A stretch of DNA of 24,692 bases, taken from Candidatus Levyibacteriota bacterium. GTDB lineage: Bacteria; Patescibacteriota; Microgenomatia; Levybacterales; UBA12049. Location of the stretch: the NCBI GenBank assembly GCA_023245515.1, contig JAHFKE010000009.1, positions 1 to 24,692 on the forward strand. Direction: 5' to 3'. A program made the position numbers and the translations under genes. The notes beneath the pieces are model-generated. The model saw only the letters and a list, made by a program, of their open reading frames with translations, had not been told where the DNA came from and searched no databases. Below are positions 6,658-14,181 of this stretch, piece after piece. Every line of letters begins with the position of its first letter. Positions within the stretch are counted from its first letter, which is position 1.

Positions 6658-8262
6658 ATGATTAAATTTTTCAAAGCTATCGGCAACTTCTTATACGCCT
6701 GTGAAGAGTATTTTGATTTTAGAATAAGAACAGGTAAGTTTGTGGGTGACATAAAAAATCTATCAGACGAAAGCAAGGAAACCAGCGAAAAAAAGTCCCA
6801 TATTTATCTTCATCGGTTTATCAAGTCAAGATTTACAAGAGCTCTCATGTCCATAATAGTCCCCGTCTACCAAAAGTTTCTCCTAATACCATTTATGAGA
6901 GAGGGCGTAGATCTCATTATTGATGCAGCTGTTTTAATCAAAAACCACTACGTCGCAATTTTTATAATCTTTTCTATTACTTTGCCTTCTTTTATTGCTT
7001 TATATTATTTCTTTAATAACTCTCCTATTCCATTTTCTCTATGGCTATTCCCAGTTCTCCTCTACAATCTTGTTTGCTTTTCAGCTTTATACGGCTTCAT
7101 TAATAAAAATGCAAAAGGAGAAAAAAAGACATTACTGAGCAGCTTCTTCTCCTCTCTGCGTAGCATAGCTTCTCCAATGACCTTATTATTTGCCCATGTA
7201 TTTACGGTAATTTTACTTGCTATCCTTTTCTGTATTTTTGCATTATTTTTAAGCTACTTTTATGACCTGATAAATGCGGGCTGGACGGACTCTTTCCTCT
7301 ATTGGTACCTCGTTATTTTTGCTCTCTTTGCAACCATGCTGAGCATATTTGTATTTAATATCATCTTCTATCAATCATATTTTTTCTCGATATTGGATAA
7401 GAATAATTTTTCTTTATCCTTTCGTAAGTCATCAGCGCTGCTAGAAAAACACCTTATTAAATTCTTATTCTTTAGTTTTGTCTTTAATATTTTCTTTTTC
7501 TATGCTGTGTACTGGGCTACTATTACTTACTTTCCGGGGGGGCTCGTTGTGAGTATTTTTTCGTTCAGCTTTGGGGGCATGTTCTTTCATTTTCTTATGA
7601 GAAGAAAGTTCCTTGATGTAAATCTACCCCCCGATCAAAATACAAAACCTAAAAATATATTCTTTATAACAAGCTTCTTCATTGTTGGCTTTATCACCTA
7701 CGTCCTTATTACAGCTCTTACTGTGAGGCAATACCAAGACATCATCAGTTTTATAGACGTTATACAAAAACAGTCTTATGCCAAACAACAACTTGTTCCA
7801 TATGTGAACATAGAAGATAAATATACCATTAGCTATCCGAGAGCATGGAATTTGCAGGAGAAGAAAGAAAATCTCATAACGTTTTATAAAAACTATAACG
7901 AAACAATTACGGGGGGTATATGGTTGACGATCAAGATCTCTCCGCTTGCAGAAGCAGATTTTGATAAGCTTTACAACATTAGGCCAGGTATTATTCAGTA
8001 TGATACGCTAGTCAAAGACCTGACGACTAAAATCTCTACCTTCTCAGTCCAAGAACATAAAGGCGTAAAATATACATATTTCAAGGCTGGCATTATGGAC
8101 GAGGAAGGCAATATACCCCCTAACATTTATGAAATCCGCTATTTAATCGTGAAGGACAATAAGGAGTATGAGGTTGCATTCAAGACCCTTGATAAAAACG
8201 TTGAAGGAGAAAACGCAGAATTATTTGAGAGTATAATAAAGTCTTTCAGGTTTACTAAATAG
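6658..8262 (+). CDS. Polytopic membrane protein with C-terminal PsbP-like domain
   Basis: The first 90 of 534 residues are soluble or amphipathic. Seven or so hydrophobic segments follow, at about 97-119, 126-148, 173-204, 213-240, 267-290, 295-313 and 334-355. The last 150 residues (about 385-534) form a soluble domain with IEDKYTISYPRAWNLQ (385-400), ISPLAEADF and a final FESIIKSFRF. This is the pattern of PsbP/DUF1795-like domains often found outside the bacterial membrane. I do not recognise the membrane part, though its layout resembles DUF6159-type or glycerophosphoryl-diester-like membrane bundles only loosely. A run of seven G's at 7536-7542 lies inside the frame. The gene has its own promoter and ends 2 bp before the convergent zinc-ribbon gene. 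The function is unknown. Confidence 0.6.
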   Translation: MIKFFKAIGNFLYACEEYFDFRIRTGKFVGDIKNLSDESKETSEKKSHIYLHRFIKSRFTRALMSIIVPVYQKFLLIPFMREGVDLIIDAAVLIKNHYVAIFIIFSITLPSFIALYYFFNNSPIPFSLWLFPVLLYNLVCFSALYGFINKNAKGEKKTLLSSFFSSLRSIASPMTLLFAHVFTVILLAILFCIFALFLSYFYDLINAGWTDSFLYWYLVIFALFATMLSIFVFNIIFYQSYFFSILDKNNFSLSFRKSSALLEKHLIKFLFFSFVFNIFFFYAVYWATITYFPGGLVVSIFSFSFGGMFFHFLMRRKFLDVNLPPDQNTKPKNIFFITSFFIVGFITYVLITALTVRQYQDIISFIDVIQKQSYAKQQLVPYVNIEDKYTISYPRAWNLQEKKENLITFYKNYNETITGGIWLTIKISPLAEADFDKLYNIRPGIIQYDTLVKDLTTKISTFSVQEHKGVKYTYFKAGIMDEEGNIPPNIYEIRYLIVKDNKEYEVAFKTLDKNVEGENAELFESIIKSFRFTK

Positions 8263-8264
8263 AT

Positions 8265-8420
8265 CTACTCACAGCAAGGGTCTTTGTATCCACAATTCTT
8301 ACAGACTGCATCTCTACTTCCGGGCATATCACCCATAGGAGACTTACATACGGGGCAAAGCTGTGTTCTCAGGATGCCTACAACAGGACCTGCTTCATAA
8401 ATCGACATCTCGTCAGCCAT
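8265..8420 (-). CDS. Small zinc-ribbon protein, 51 aa
   Basis: A short frame from ATG 8418-8420 to TAG 8265-8267 on the minus strand encodes 51 residues: MADEMSIYEAGPVVGILRTQ, then LCPVCKSPMGDMPGSRDAV, then CKNCGYKDPCCE. Two CxxC knuckles (Cys22/Cys25 and Cys40/Cys43) plus a C-terminal Cys49-Cys50 pair give a rubredoxin-like or zinc-ribbon appearance. It lies 32 bp downstream of the GT39 gene and is probably the last gene of that operon. AGGA lies 13 nt upstream, a weak ribosome binding site. It converges with the + strand membrane protein gene, with only 2 bp between stop codons. The function is unknown; coding status rests on the paired CxxC motifs and the clean frame. Confidence 0.7.
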   Translation of the reverse strand: MADEMSIYEAGPVVGILRTQLCPVCKSPMGDMPGSRDAVCKNCGYKDPCCE

Positions 8421-8452
8421 ACTAGTCACTCGTTCCTAAAAGAAACCAATCG

Positions 8453-9988
8453 CTACTCCCCCTTATAGTGCACCAATCGATAGACCTTCACAACTGATAC
8501 ATCCCAGACTCCCGCAATTTCTGCTCTACCAAAACCTGAGACCTCCCACAAAGGATGCCCTACAGGCTGACAACTCGTATCTTCGCAAACGACAAGTAGT
8601 TGATCGGTTACCGTCTTCCTCTGGGGATCCAACACATCGTTTTCTATCACCACGGGCCTGCGGTTATTAATTTCAAAATAATAACGGTATGCATGATCTG
8701 AATTCCCCCCCGTTATCAAAGCAAAATTAAAAGGCTTATCATGCGCTTGAGACAAAACAAATTCAGCTATTTTCTTCACCTGATCTCTTTGCCTATTTGG
8801 TTCATATCGGAAAGGCATGCCATAAAGATTATAGAGAAAAGCTGCGCCAAAAATCGTGATAGCTAAGACTTTAATCCATACACGCTTCTTATTCTGAAGC
8901 TGAGAGAAAAGATTACCGATAAGGAGAAATGGCAAGGGGAAAAGGAATGCAAAATGATAATCAAAAATAAATTGCTTATACAGTCCAAAAAGCAAAACTC
9001 CCAAGAATAACCAAGCAATAAGTACCAGCTTTGCTACTTTATTCCTCATGTAGAAGATATAAATAACAGCAGCAATCGCAAGAACTACGACTGTAATACC
9101 AAACGATTTGAGAGCGACCGGTTGGAACAAATCATATCTATCAGGAGATGGAAAGAAGAAAACAAGCTTTGCAAAAATTCTGAAGAAAACATCGCTGATA
9201 ATCTGAATAAAACTCATGCCCGATTCACGTCCTGCCTGAGCAGTACCACCAAAAACAAACTTAATGAGTGCTTTTGTATTAAGATATTCATGACGCATTT
9301 CAAATGCTATGAATGGAGAAAAACCGATGAGAAAACCTACAAAGAATTGCAAATATGCTTTTACCGTTTTGACAAATACCAACTTTCGACTTTCATACCA
9401 TTGTCCGAAGAAGATAAAAAAAGCGGAAACAACACCAAGAAAAAGAGAAAGATAATGTAGCTGTAGAGCAATACCTAGAAGAAACCCTGCAAAAACAAAA
9501 TACTTCCAAGGCGTCTTTGAGAGTATGGCTTTATAAAGCATGTAGACAAGTAGAAGCGAGAAGAACGGCAAGACATTGGGATTCCATGATGAATGAGAAT
9601 AAGTGATAATAACGGGAGAAACCGCATAAAGCGCCGCCGCAAATAACCCTGCCTTTTCATTAAAAAATCTCTTACCGACAAAATAGATGAGAAACACCGT
9701 TGCTATACCAAAAAGCGCTACCATTACCGCAGGACCCACAGGATCCATCCTGAATAGCCAAAGAAAGGGGGTCATCAAATAATAATAAGCAGGGCCCATG
9801 AAGAAGTCCCCTGCAGAACTGCGCGGTCCAAGAAGGGTCAAATTACCCCCAAGCATGTCCTTCACGACCAGAACGTCCCGACCCTCATCACCCAGAAATG
9901 TCATGTAGTCCGAGATGTGATAGAGCCGCAAAAAAGCCGACAGGAGAAGAATCAGGAGTAAAATTATTAATGCTAGTCTCTTTTTCAT
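8453..9988 (-). CDS. GT39/GT-C type membrane glycosyltransferase
   Basis: The protein has an N-terminal membrane helix followed by the motif YMTFLGDEGRDVLVVKDML in the first external loop. The acidic pair GDE is the expected catalytic site of GT-C enzymes of the ArnT/PMT (GT39) kind, which move a sugar from a polyprenyl-phosphate donor onto an acceptor outside the membrane. About ten more hydrophobic segments follow and a soluble C-terminal domain fills roughly the last 120 residues. The ATG at 9988 gives the usual basic-then-hydrophobic start (MKKRLALIILL). An in-frame GTG at 10006 would add six residues and overlap the upstream gene by 8 bp. Its upstream neighbour makes the likely donor, polyprenyl-phosphate-mannose or a similar lipid. 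The acceptor is unknown. Confidence 0.8.
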   Translation of the reverse strand: MKKRLALIILLLILLLSAFLRLYHISDYMTFLGDEGRDVLVVKDMLGGNLTLLGPRSSAGDFFMGPAYYYLMTPFLWLFRMDPVGPAVMVALFGIATVFLIYFVGKRFFNEKAGLFAAALYAVSPVIITYSHSSWNPNVLPFFSLLLVYMLYKAILSKTPWKYFVFAGFLLGIALQLHYLSLFLGVVSAFFIFFGQWYESRKLVFVKTVKAYLQFFVGFLIGFSPFIAFEMRHEYLNTKALIKFVFGGTAQAGRESGMSFIQIISDVFFRIFAKLVFFFPSPDRYDLFQPVALKSFGITVVVLAIAAVIYIFYMRNKVAKLVLIAWLFLGVLLFGLYKQFIFDYHFAFLFPLPFLLIGNLFSQLQNKKRVWIKVLAITIFGAAFLYNLYGMPFRYEPNRQRDQVKKIAEFVLSQAHDKPFNFALITGGNSDHAYRYYFEINNRRPVVIENDVLDPQRKTVTDQLLVVCEDTSCQPVGHPLWEVSGFGRAEIAGVWDVSVVKVYRLVHYKGE

Positions 9989-9998
9989 TTCGAAAAAC

Positions 9999-11180
9999 TC
10001 AGGCACTCTCTGCCTTGTGCTTCTTAAGGTGGTGTGTCTTCCAGATTATTTTGTTATAGACAAAGTAATTAAGAGGCAGAACAATACATATGATTGTCGG
10101 GAAAAGAATGACGAGCGATGTATGCAACGAATGACGGAAGATCGTCAATGTTTCTCCTAAAAACTTTATAGCAAGATAAGACATCAGCGTCTGTATGCCG
10201 ATCGATGCAAGCGAAGCAGTATTAAATTTGGCAAGCCGTCTAAAAAATCCTTTATGCTGATGGATGGATTTTGTGTCGCTAAATGTCCACATATTATTAA
10301 GAAGAAAGTTAGAAACAATAGCTGTCTCTGCTCCAATCATAGTAGCAATAGGCTGATTCGCACCATCTAAACCTAACCCTATAGACAAAGCGGTGACTAT
10401 GAACTGCACAATAAAGCCTGTACCGCCAACAAAAAGAAATTTAACAAAACGCTTGTGATCATATATCGCCAGTCGCAACACGACATAAAGAGAGTCGAAC
10501 TGATCTCTCTGACTGATCTTGCTTGCTCCCTTTTCTCGCTCAAGAAAAGCAATCGGCACTTCTGTAACTTTTGCCCCCGCCTTAACTACGTCATGGAGAA
10601 TGTGCATTTTGTATGCAAAATTATTGGATAAAAGATGATCCAGATCAATCTTCTTAAGAAAAGAGGTCTTCGTAAGCTTGAAGCCCGAGGTCATATCGTG
10701 AATTCTGAAATTCATCCAAACTATTTGAGTAAACAAATTACCAAAAATACTGAGAATTTTTCTGTCTATTCCCCATGCTTTAGGAATTGACCCGCCGGGG
10801 ACATACCGACTCCCAATCACATAGTCAGCACCCTCATCCATCGCCTTTACCAAAAGGGGGATATCATGGGGATTGTGTTGGAAGTCGGAATCAAATTCCA
10901 TAACCGCATCAGCATGCATCGTATCCATGGCATAATGCATCCCTCTGACATAAGCTGAACCGAGTCCACCCTTGTCACCCATCAGTAGCTCTATATTGTC
11001 CCACTTCTTGCTGAATTTTTTAACTTCCTCTGCAGTTCCATCAGGAGATGTATCATCAACCACGAGAAGCTTCACATCGTGTCCTTTTATCTGCGGAAAA
11101 ATCTCCTCCTCCAAAAGAGGAATCATCTTCGCAACGTTTTCCCGCTCGTTGTATGTTGGTGAAATGATGACAATTTTCAT
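9999..11180 (-). CDS. Polyprenyl-phosphate mannose synthase-like GT2 fused to GtrA domain
   Basis: Residues 1-235 are a GT2 domain of the DPM1 type: SPTYNERENV (8-17), LLVVDDTSPDGTAEEV (38-53), the metal-binding EFDSDFQHNP (95-104) and VIGSRYVPGG (121-130). Such enzymes transfer a hexose from GDP-mannose or UDP-glucose to polyprenyl phosphate on the cytoplasmic face. Residues about 244-385 form a GtrA-like module with four membrane helices, beginning RFVKFLFVGGTGFIVQF. GtrA proteins are thought to help flip the lipid-linked sugar. The fusion therefore joins synthesis and translocation. It starts 3 bp after the UDP-xylose synthase stop and runs into the GT39 gene, so all three are probably one operon. 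Donor specificity cannot be read from the sequence. Confidence 0.88.
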   Translation of the reverse strand: MKIVIISPTYNERENVAKMIPLLEEEIFPQIKGHDVKLLVVDDTSPDGTAEEVKKFSKKWDNIELLMGDKGGLGSAYVRGMHYAMDTMHADAVMEFDSDFQHNPHDIPLLVKAMDEGADYVIGSRYVPGGSIPKAWGIDRKILSIFGNLFTQIVWMNFRIHDMTSGFKLTKTSFLKKIDLDHLLSNNFAYKMHILHDVVKAGAKVTEVPIAFLEREKGASKISQRDQFDSLYVVLRLAIYDHKRFVKFLFVGGTGFIVQFIVTALSIGLGLDGANQPIATMIGAETAIVSNFLLNNMWTFSDTKSIHQHKGFFRRLAKFNTASLASIGIQTLMSYLAIKFLGETLTIFRHSLHTSLVILFPTIICIVLPLNYFVYNKIIWKTHHLKKHKAESA

Positions 11181-11183
11181 GAT

Positions 11184-12146
11184 TCAACTCGCGTTCCTAA
11201 AGTACTCTATCGTCTTCGTAAGCCCTTCTTCCAGACTTATCTTCGGCTCCCATCCTAGCAAGTTCTTAGCTTTTGTGATATCCGGCTTTCTTTTTAATGG
11301 ATCGTCCTGCGGAAGATCCTCGTGGACTATTTCAGAATCCGTACTAACCATTTTTTTGACCATTTGAGCGATTTCCGTAATGGTTCGCTCATCAGGATTG
11401 CCCAGATTTATCACTTCTCCATCGGTATTCTGAGTAAAGAGAGCTTTCATAAGCGCTTCTACCATATCATCTATATAGCAAAAGCTGCGAGTCTGGCTTC
11501 CGTCTCCAAAAATTGTTAAGGCCGATCCTTCAAGTGCCTGATTTATAAACGTTGAGACAACCCGCCCATCGTCTTTCTGCATAAAAGGGCCATAGGTATT
11601 AAAGATGCGAACAATTCTAGTATCGACACCGTACTTCCTATGAAACCCAAAGGTCATCGCCTCACCGAATCGCTTTGCTTCGTCATAAACAGAACGAATA
11701 CCGTTGGGATTGACGTTACCAAAATATGTCTCGGGCTGAGGAGAAACTGCAGGATTTCCATAAACCTCAGACGTCGAGGTGAAAAGAAATTTAGCATTTT
11801 TTTCTTTCGCTAGCGTGAGGAGATTGTACGTCCCTGCAGAATTGGCAAGCATTGTCTCAATAGGATAATTAATATAACTTCTCTCACTCTTCTTATTCGG
11901 AGAAGCAGGAGAAGCAAGGTGGAAGATATAGTCCACGTCCTGAAAATGGCCTAAAAAATCATCTTCTTTACTAATATCAAGATTTAGGAATGAGAATTGT
12001 GGATTCTTTAAAAGATCAGAGATATTGCTTTCCGCACCGGTTATCAAATTGTCTACGCAAATAACAGTGTACTTCTCCTCAATAAGCCTCTTACACAGAT
12101 GTGATCCTATAAATCCTGCTCCACCCGCGACAACAATATTCGACAT
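11184..12146 (-). CDS. uxs: UDP-glucuronate decarboxylase (UDP-xylose synthase)
   Basis: This extended short-chain dehydrogenase converts UDP-glucuronate to UDP-xylose with bound NAD. The Rossmann motif GGAGFIGS (8-15) starts the protein. The block HLASPASP (77-84), LFTSTSEVYGNP (121-132), YFGNVNPNGIRSVYDEAKR (141-159), FNTYGPFM and DGRVV, ending in DGSQTRSFCYIDDMV, is the typical wording of the UXS family rather than generic epimerases. Tyr154 and Lys158 are the catalytic pair. The length of 320 is typical for soluble UXS. The substrate would come from the Ugd encoded at 18373-19659. It is the first gene of the minus-strand sugar operon, divergent from the ilv leader. A -10-like TAAGAT places the start point on its ATG. 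Confidence 0.88.
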   Translation of the reverse strand: MSNIVVAGGAGFIGSHLCKRLIEEKYTVICVDNLITGAESNISDLLKNPQFSFLNLDISKEDDFLGHFQDVDYIFHLASPASPNKKSERSYINYPIETMLANSAGTYNLLTLAKEKNAKFLFTSTSEVYGNPAVSPQPETYFGNVNPNGIRSVYDEAKRFGEAMTFGFHRKYGVDTRIVRIFNTYGPFMQKDDGRVVSTFINQALEGSALTIFGDGSQTRSFCYIDDMVEALMKALFTQNTDGEVINLGNPDERTITEIAQMVKKMVSTDSEIVHEDLPQDDPLKRKPDITKAKNLLGWEPKISLEEGLTKTIEYFRNAS

Positions 12147-12152
12147 GCTACT

Positions 12153-12158
12153 ATCTTA
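12153..12158 (-). promoter_or_regulatory. Weak -10 box of the uxs operon, predicted leaderless
   Basis: TAAGAT on the minus strand ends 7 nt before the A of the uxs ATG (12146), the spacing expected for a leaderless start. The best -35 at 17 bp (TTTCAA) matches the consensus at only three positions, so confidence is limited. Confidence 0.3.
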
Positions 12159-12194
12159 CTAAAATAGCCGGGTTTTTGAAAGAGAGACTTTAAA

Positions 12195-12223
12195 TTGACT
12201 TTGAGCCTCAATACTGTTACTAT
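12195..12223 (+). promoter_or_regulatory. Promoter of the ilv leader-ilvB-ilvA-ridA transcript
   Basis: TTGACT (12195-12200), a 17-bp spacer and TACTAT (12218-12223) form the core. TGT at 12215-12217 makes an extended -10 (TGTTACTAT). The predicted +1 is 12230, exactly the A of the leader-peptide ATG. Confidence 0.6.
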
Positions 12224-12229
12224 ATACCA

Positions 12230-12298
12230 ATGAATTTGCGAACAATTTCGATTATTATTGGAATTATTGTAGTCCCCGACGGGGGTTCGTTCGCCTAG
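12230..12298 (+). CDS. Ile/Val-rich attenuator leader peptide of the ilv operon, 22 aa
   Basis: The frame ATG 12230 to TAG 12296-12298 encodes MNLRTISIIIGIIVV followed by PDGGSFA. Six isoleucine codons (positions 6, 8, 9, 10, 12, 13, all ATT) and two valine codons (14, 15: GTA, GTC) are packed into ten positions, plus Leu3. The order LR-IS-III...IIVVP is strikingly like the E. coli ilvGMEDA leader IlvL, a regulatory peptide whose translation senses charged branched-chain tRNAs. The last codons (CCC GAC GGG GGT) lie in the RNA pairing regions of the attenuator, and a terminator follows 23 nt after the stop. There is no ribosome binding site; the promoter places the 5' end at the ATG, so translation would be leaderless. 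Expression is inferred, not shown. Confidence 0.8.
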   Translation: MNLRTISIIIGIIVVPDGGSFA

Positions 12299-12344
12299 TG
12301 AAAATGAAGCGAAGAATCGGACCCCGCACAAGCGGGGTTTTTTT
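12274..12344 (+). promoter_or_regulatory. Transcription attenuator of the ilvB operon (alternative RNA pairings)
   Basis: Three competing structures can be paired by eye. Hairpin 1:2 pairs CCCC 12274-12277 with GGGG 12281-12284. Antiterminator 2:3 pairs CGGGG 12280-12284 with CCCCG 12322-12326, then TTC 12286-12288 with GAA 12314-12316 and TTCGC 12290-12294 with GCGAA 12309-12313. Terminator 3:4 is 12322-12337. A ribosome waiting at the Ile codons (12251-12268) would cover CCCC and free GGGG for the antiterminator. A ribosome reaching the stop would mask segment 2 and allow termination. Energies were not computed. Confidence 0.7.
12322..12344 (+). terminator. Intrinsic terminator of the ilv attenuator
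   Basis: CCCCGC (12322-12327), loop ACAA, GCGGGG (12332-12337) and seven T's (12338-12344) make a strong rho-independent terminator. It stands 132 bp before ilvB and has no + strand gene in front of it other than the leader peptide. Confidence 0.9.
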
Positions 12345-12351
12345 ATGTTCT

Positions 12352-12464
12352 GAAATTATTTTTTAAATATAAATAGTACATAATCCGCCGAAGCTTTACT
12401 GTGTCCTTCCGAAGCTTTATGCGAAGGAGGGTGTAGTAAGAAATTATTTTTTAAATATAAGTAG
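12352..12464 (+). repeat. 25-bp direct repeat flanking two copies of an 11-bp hairpin motif
   Basis: Two 25-bp copies (12352-12376 and 12440-12464) share GAAATTATTTTTTAAATATA and differ at one base. The 63 bp between them hold CCGAAGCTTTA twice (12388-12398 and 12409-12419), and the second copy sits in a TCCTTC/GAAGGA hairpin (12404-12409 with 12423-12428). The arrangement looks like a small palindromic insertion with a duplicated flank. Each copy contains a TATAA-type box that might serve as a -10. Confidence 0.7.
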
Positions 12465-12475
12465 CAAGCAACAAT

Positions 12476-14167
12476 ATGAAAATTACAGGCGCAAAAGCAG
12501 TTATAAAAAGTTTGCTAGAAGAAAATGTAACACATATTTTCGGCTATCCGGGCGGTGCCATCATGCCTATTTACGATGCCCTCTATGGTTATCGTGATAA
12601 GGTAAAACATATCCTCGTTCGACATGAACAAGGAGCGACGCACGCTGCAGAAGGATATGCGAGAATGACCGGAAAACCCGGAGTGTGCTTTGCCACTTCA
12701 GGACCCGGAGCTACCAATCTGGTAACTGGTATTGCTAATGCAATGATGGATTCGGTCCCGCTAGTCTGCATAACTGGGCAAGTACCCAAGTCAGCCCTCG
12801 GCACTCAGGCTTTTCAAGAAGCAAATATCGTTGAGATCACCAAGCCTATTACAAAATGGAATTGCCAGGTAACAGATGCTTCAGGAATACCACGAGCCAT
12901 TGCTAAAGCATTCCGCATAGCAAAAGAAGGTAGACCCGGACCTGTCCTTGTCGATATTACAAAAAATGCTCAGTTTGAAGATGCAAAATTTCACTATACA
13001 AAGTCTTTCTCTCAAGAGGCTTTATCAAAATCTACCCTGAACAAAACCGAAATAAAGAAAATCAAGCAGGCAGCAAGCCTCCTCAATACTGCTACAAAAC
13101 CACTAATCCTCATCGGACACGGTATACTCATAGCAAAAGCTGAGAATGAGCTACGGAAACTTGCCGAAACAGCAGATATACCTGTCGCCTCAACCTTACA
13201 TGGATTATCCGCTTTTCCCACCAAGCATAAGCTGCATGTGGGCATGCTGGGTATGCATGGACATTACGCACCCAACAAAATGACCAACAAAACAGATGTT
13301 ATCTTAGCAATCGGCATGCGTTTTGACGACAGGGTGACAGGGCGCTTATCAAGTTACGCCAAACAGGCAAAGATAATTCATATTGATATTGAGAAATCTC
13401 AAATCGGAAGACTCGTCAAAGAAACTGTCGCCATACATATGGATGCAAAAGTAGCGTTACAAAATCTCCTCCCCCACATAAAAAAGAACACACATAAATC
13501 ATGGCTTAAAGAGTTTGAGAATCTGAGAAAAGAAGAATATGGAAAGGTTATGCACGGAGAGCTCTATCCGAAAAGTAAGGAATTGAAAATGGCAGAAGTG
13601 ATAAGAATCATCTCCGAGAAAACAAAAGGTAAGGCAATTATTGTTGCCGATGTTGGACAGCATCAGATGGTGGCTGCGCGCTACTATGAATTTAAAAAAA
13701 CTGATAGCTTCATCACATCAGGCGGACTGGGAACAATGGGATTCTCTCTTCCTGCAGCAGTAGGAGCAAAGATCGCTTCCCCCAAAAGAGAGGTTATAGC
13801 AATCATAGGGGATGGGAGCTTCCAGATGACTATACAAGAACTGGCGACAATTGCTCAGGAAAATTTAGCTGTAAAAATAGTAATTTTGAACAATAGCTTT
13901 CTGGGACTTGTGAGGCAATGGCAGGAGATGTTCTTTGATAAAAAATATTCATTCGTTGATCTGAAAAATCCTGATTTTGTTCAGGTAGCAAAAGGGTTTT
14001 ACATTCCAGGAGAAAAAGTTGTAAAAAGAAAATCTCTGGAAAATTCTATAGATAGAATGCTACAATCTAAAACTGCCTACCTCCTTGATGTCACTGTAGC
14101 AAAAGAGGAGAATGTATTCCCTATGATACCCACGGACTCATCAGTCGATGAAATTCGCCTGGAATAA
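12476..14167 (+). CDS. ilvB: Acetolactate (acetohydroxyacid) synthase, catalytic subunit
   Basis: This thiamine-diphosphate enzyme joins pyruvate to 2-oxobutanoate (isoleucine route) or to a second pyruvate (valine route). The 563 residues show FGYPGGAIMPIYDAL (22-36), the catalytic Glu51 in VRHEQGATHAAEGYAR, GMRFDDRVTG in the FAD-binding middle domain, and the cofactor/metal motif GDGSFQM (445-451) with NN at 473-474. Trp482 in LVRQWQ corresponds to the tryptophan that favours 2-oxobutanoate in AHAS II, and the next gene makes that substrate. The ATG at 12476 has no Shine-Dalgarno sequence. No regulatory subunit (ilvN/ilvH) follows. Expression is probably controlled by the Ile/Val attenuator upstream. 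Catabolic AlsS is less likely given this context. Confidence 0.95.
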   Translation: MKITGAKAVIKSLLEENVTHIFGYPGGAIMPIYDALYGYRDKVKHILVRHEQGATHAAEGYARMTGKPGVCFATSGPGATNLVTGIANAMMDSVPLVCITGQVPKSALGTQAFQEANIVEITKPITKWNCQVTDASGIPRAIAKAFRIAKEGRPGPVLVDITKNAQFEDAKFHYTKSFSQEALSKSTLNKTEIKKIKQAASLLNTATKPLILIGHGILIAKAENELRKLAETADIPVASTLHGLSAFPTKHKLHVGMLGMHGHYAPNKMTNKTDVILAIGMRFDDRVTGRLSSYAKQAKIIHIDIEKSQIGRLVKETVAIHMDAKVALQNLLPHIKKNTHKSWLKEFENLRKEEYGKVMHGELYPKSKELKMAEVIRIISEKTKGKAIIVADVGQHQMVAARYYEFKKTDSFITSGGLGTMGFSLPAAVGAKIASPKREVIAIIGDGSFQMTIQELATIAQENLAVKIVILNNSFLGLVRQWQEMFFDKKYSFVDLKNPDFVQVAKGFYIPGEKVVKRKSLENSIDRMLQSKTAYLLDVTVAKEENVFPMIPTDSSVDEIRLE

Positions 14168-14173
14168 TATAAT
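14168..14173 (+). promoter_or_regulatory. TATAAT box just upstream of ilvA
   Basis: A perfect TATAAT lies in the ilvB-ilvA junction, ending 9 nt before the ilvA ATG. This would give a start point at about 14180 and an almost leaderless internal transcript. No good -35 is present, so it may be chance in AT-rich sequence. Confidence 0.25.
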
Positions 14174-14181
14174 CGATACTT

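Noticed and set aside
7536..7542. Run of seven G's as a phase-variation tract
   Set aside because: It is short, encodes an in-frame Pro-Gly-Gly in a membrane protein, and nothing else suggests contingency-locus behaviour.
12107..12331. 74-aa minus-strand frame covering the ilv leader
   Set aside because: It runs antisense to the leader peptide, attenuator and promoter. Its composition is unconvincing and it overlaps the uxs start.
12230..12475. T-box riboswitch or tRNA-like RNA upstream of ilvB
   Set aside because: No T-box consensus (TGGNACC) or specifier-loop layout is visible, and no tRNA cloverleaf can be drawn. The Ile-rich reading frame and competing hairpins explain the region better.
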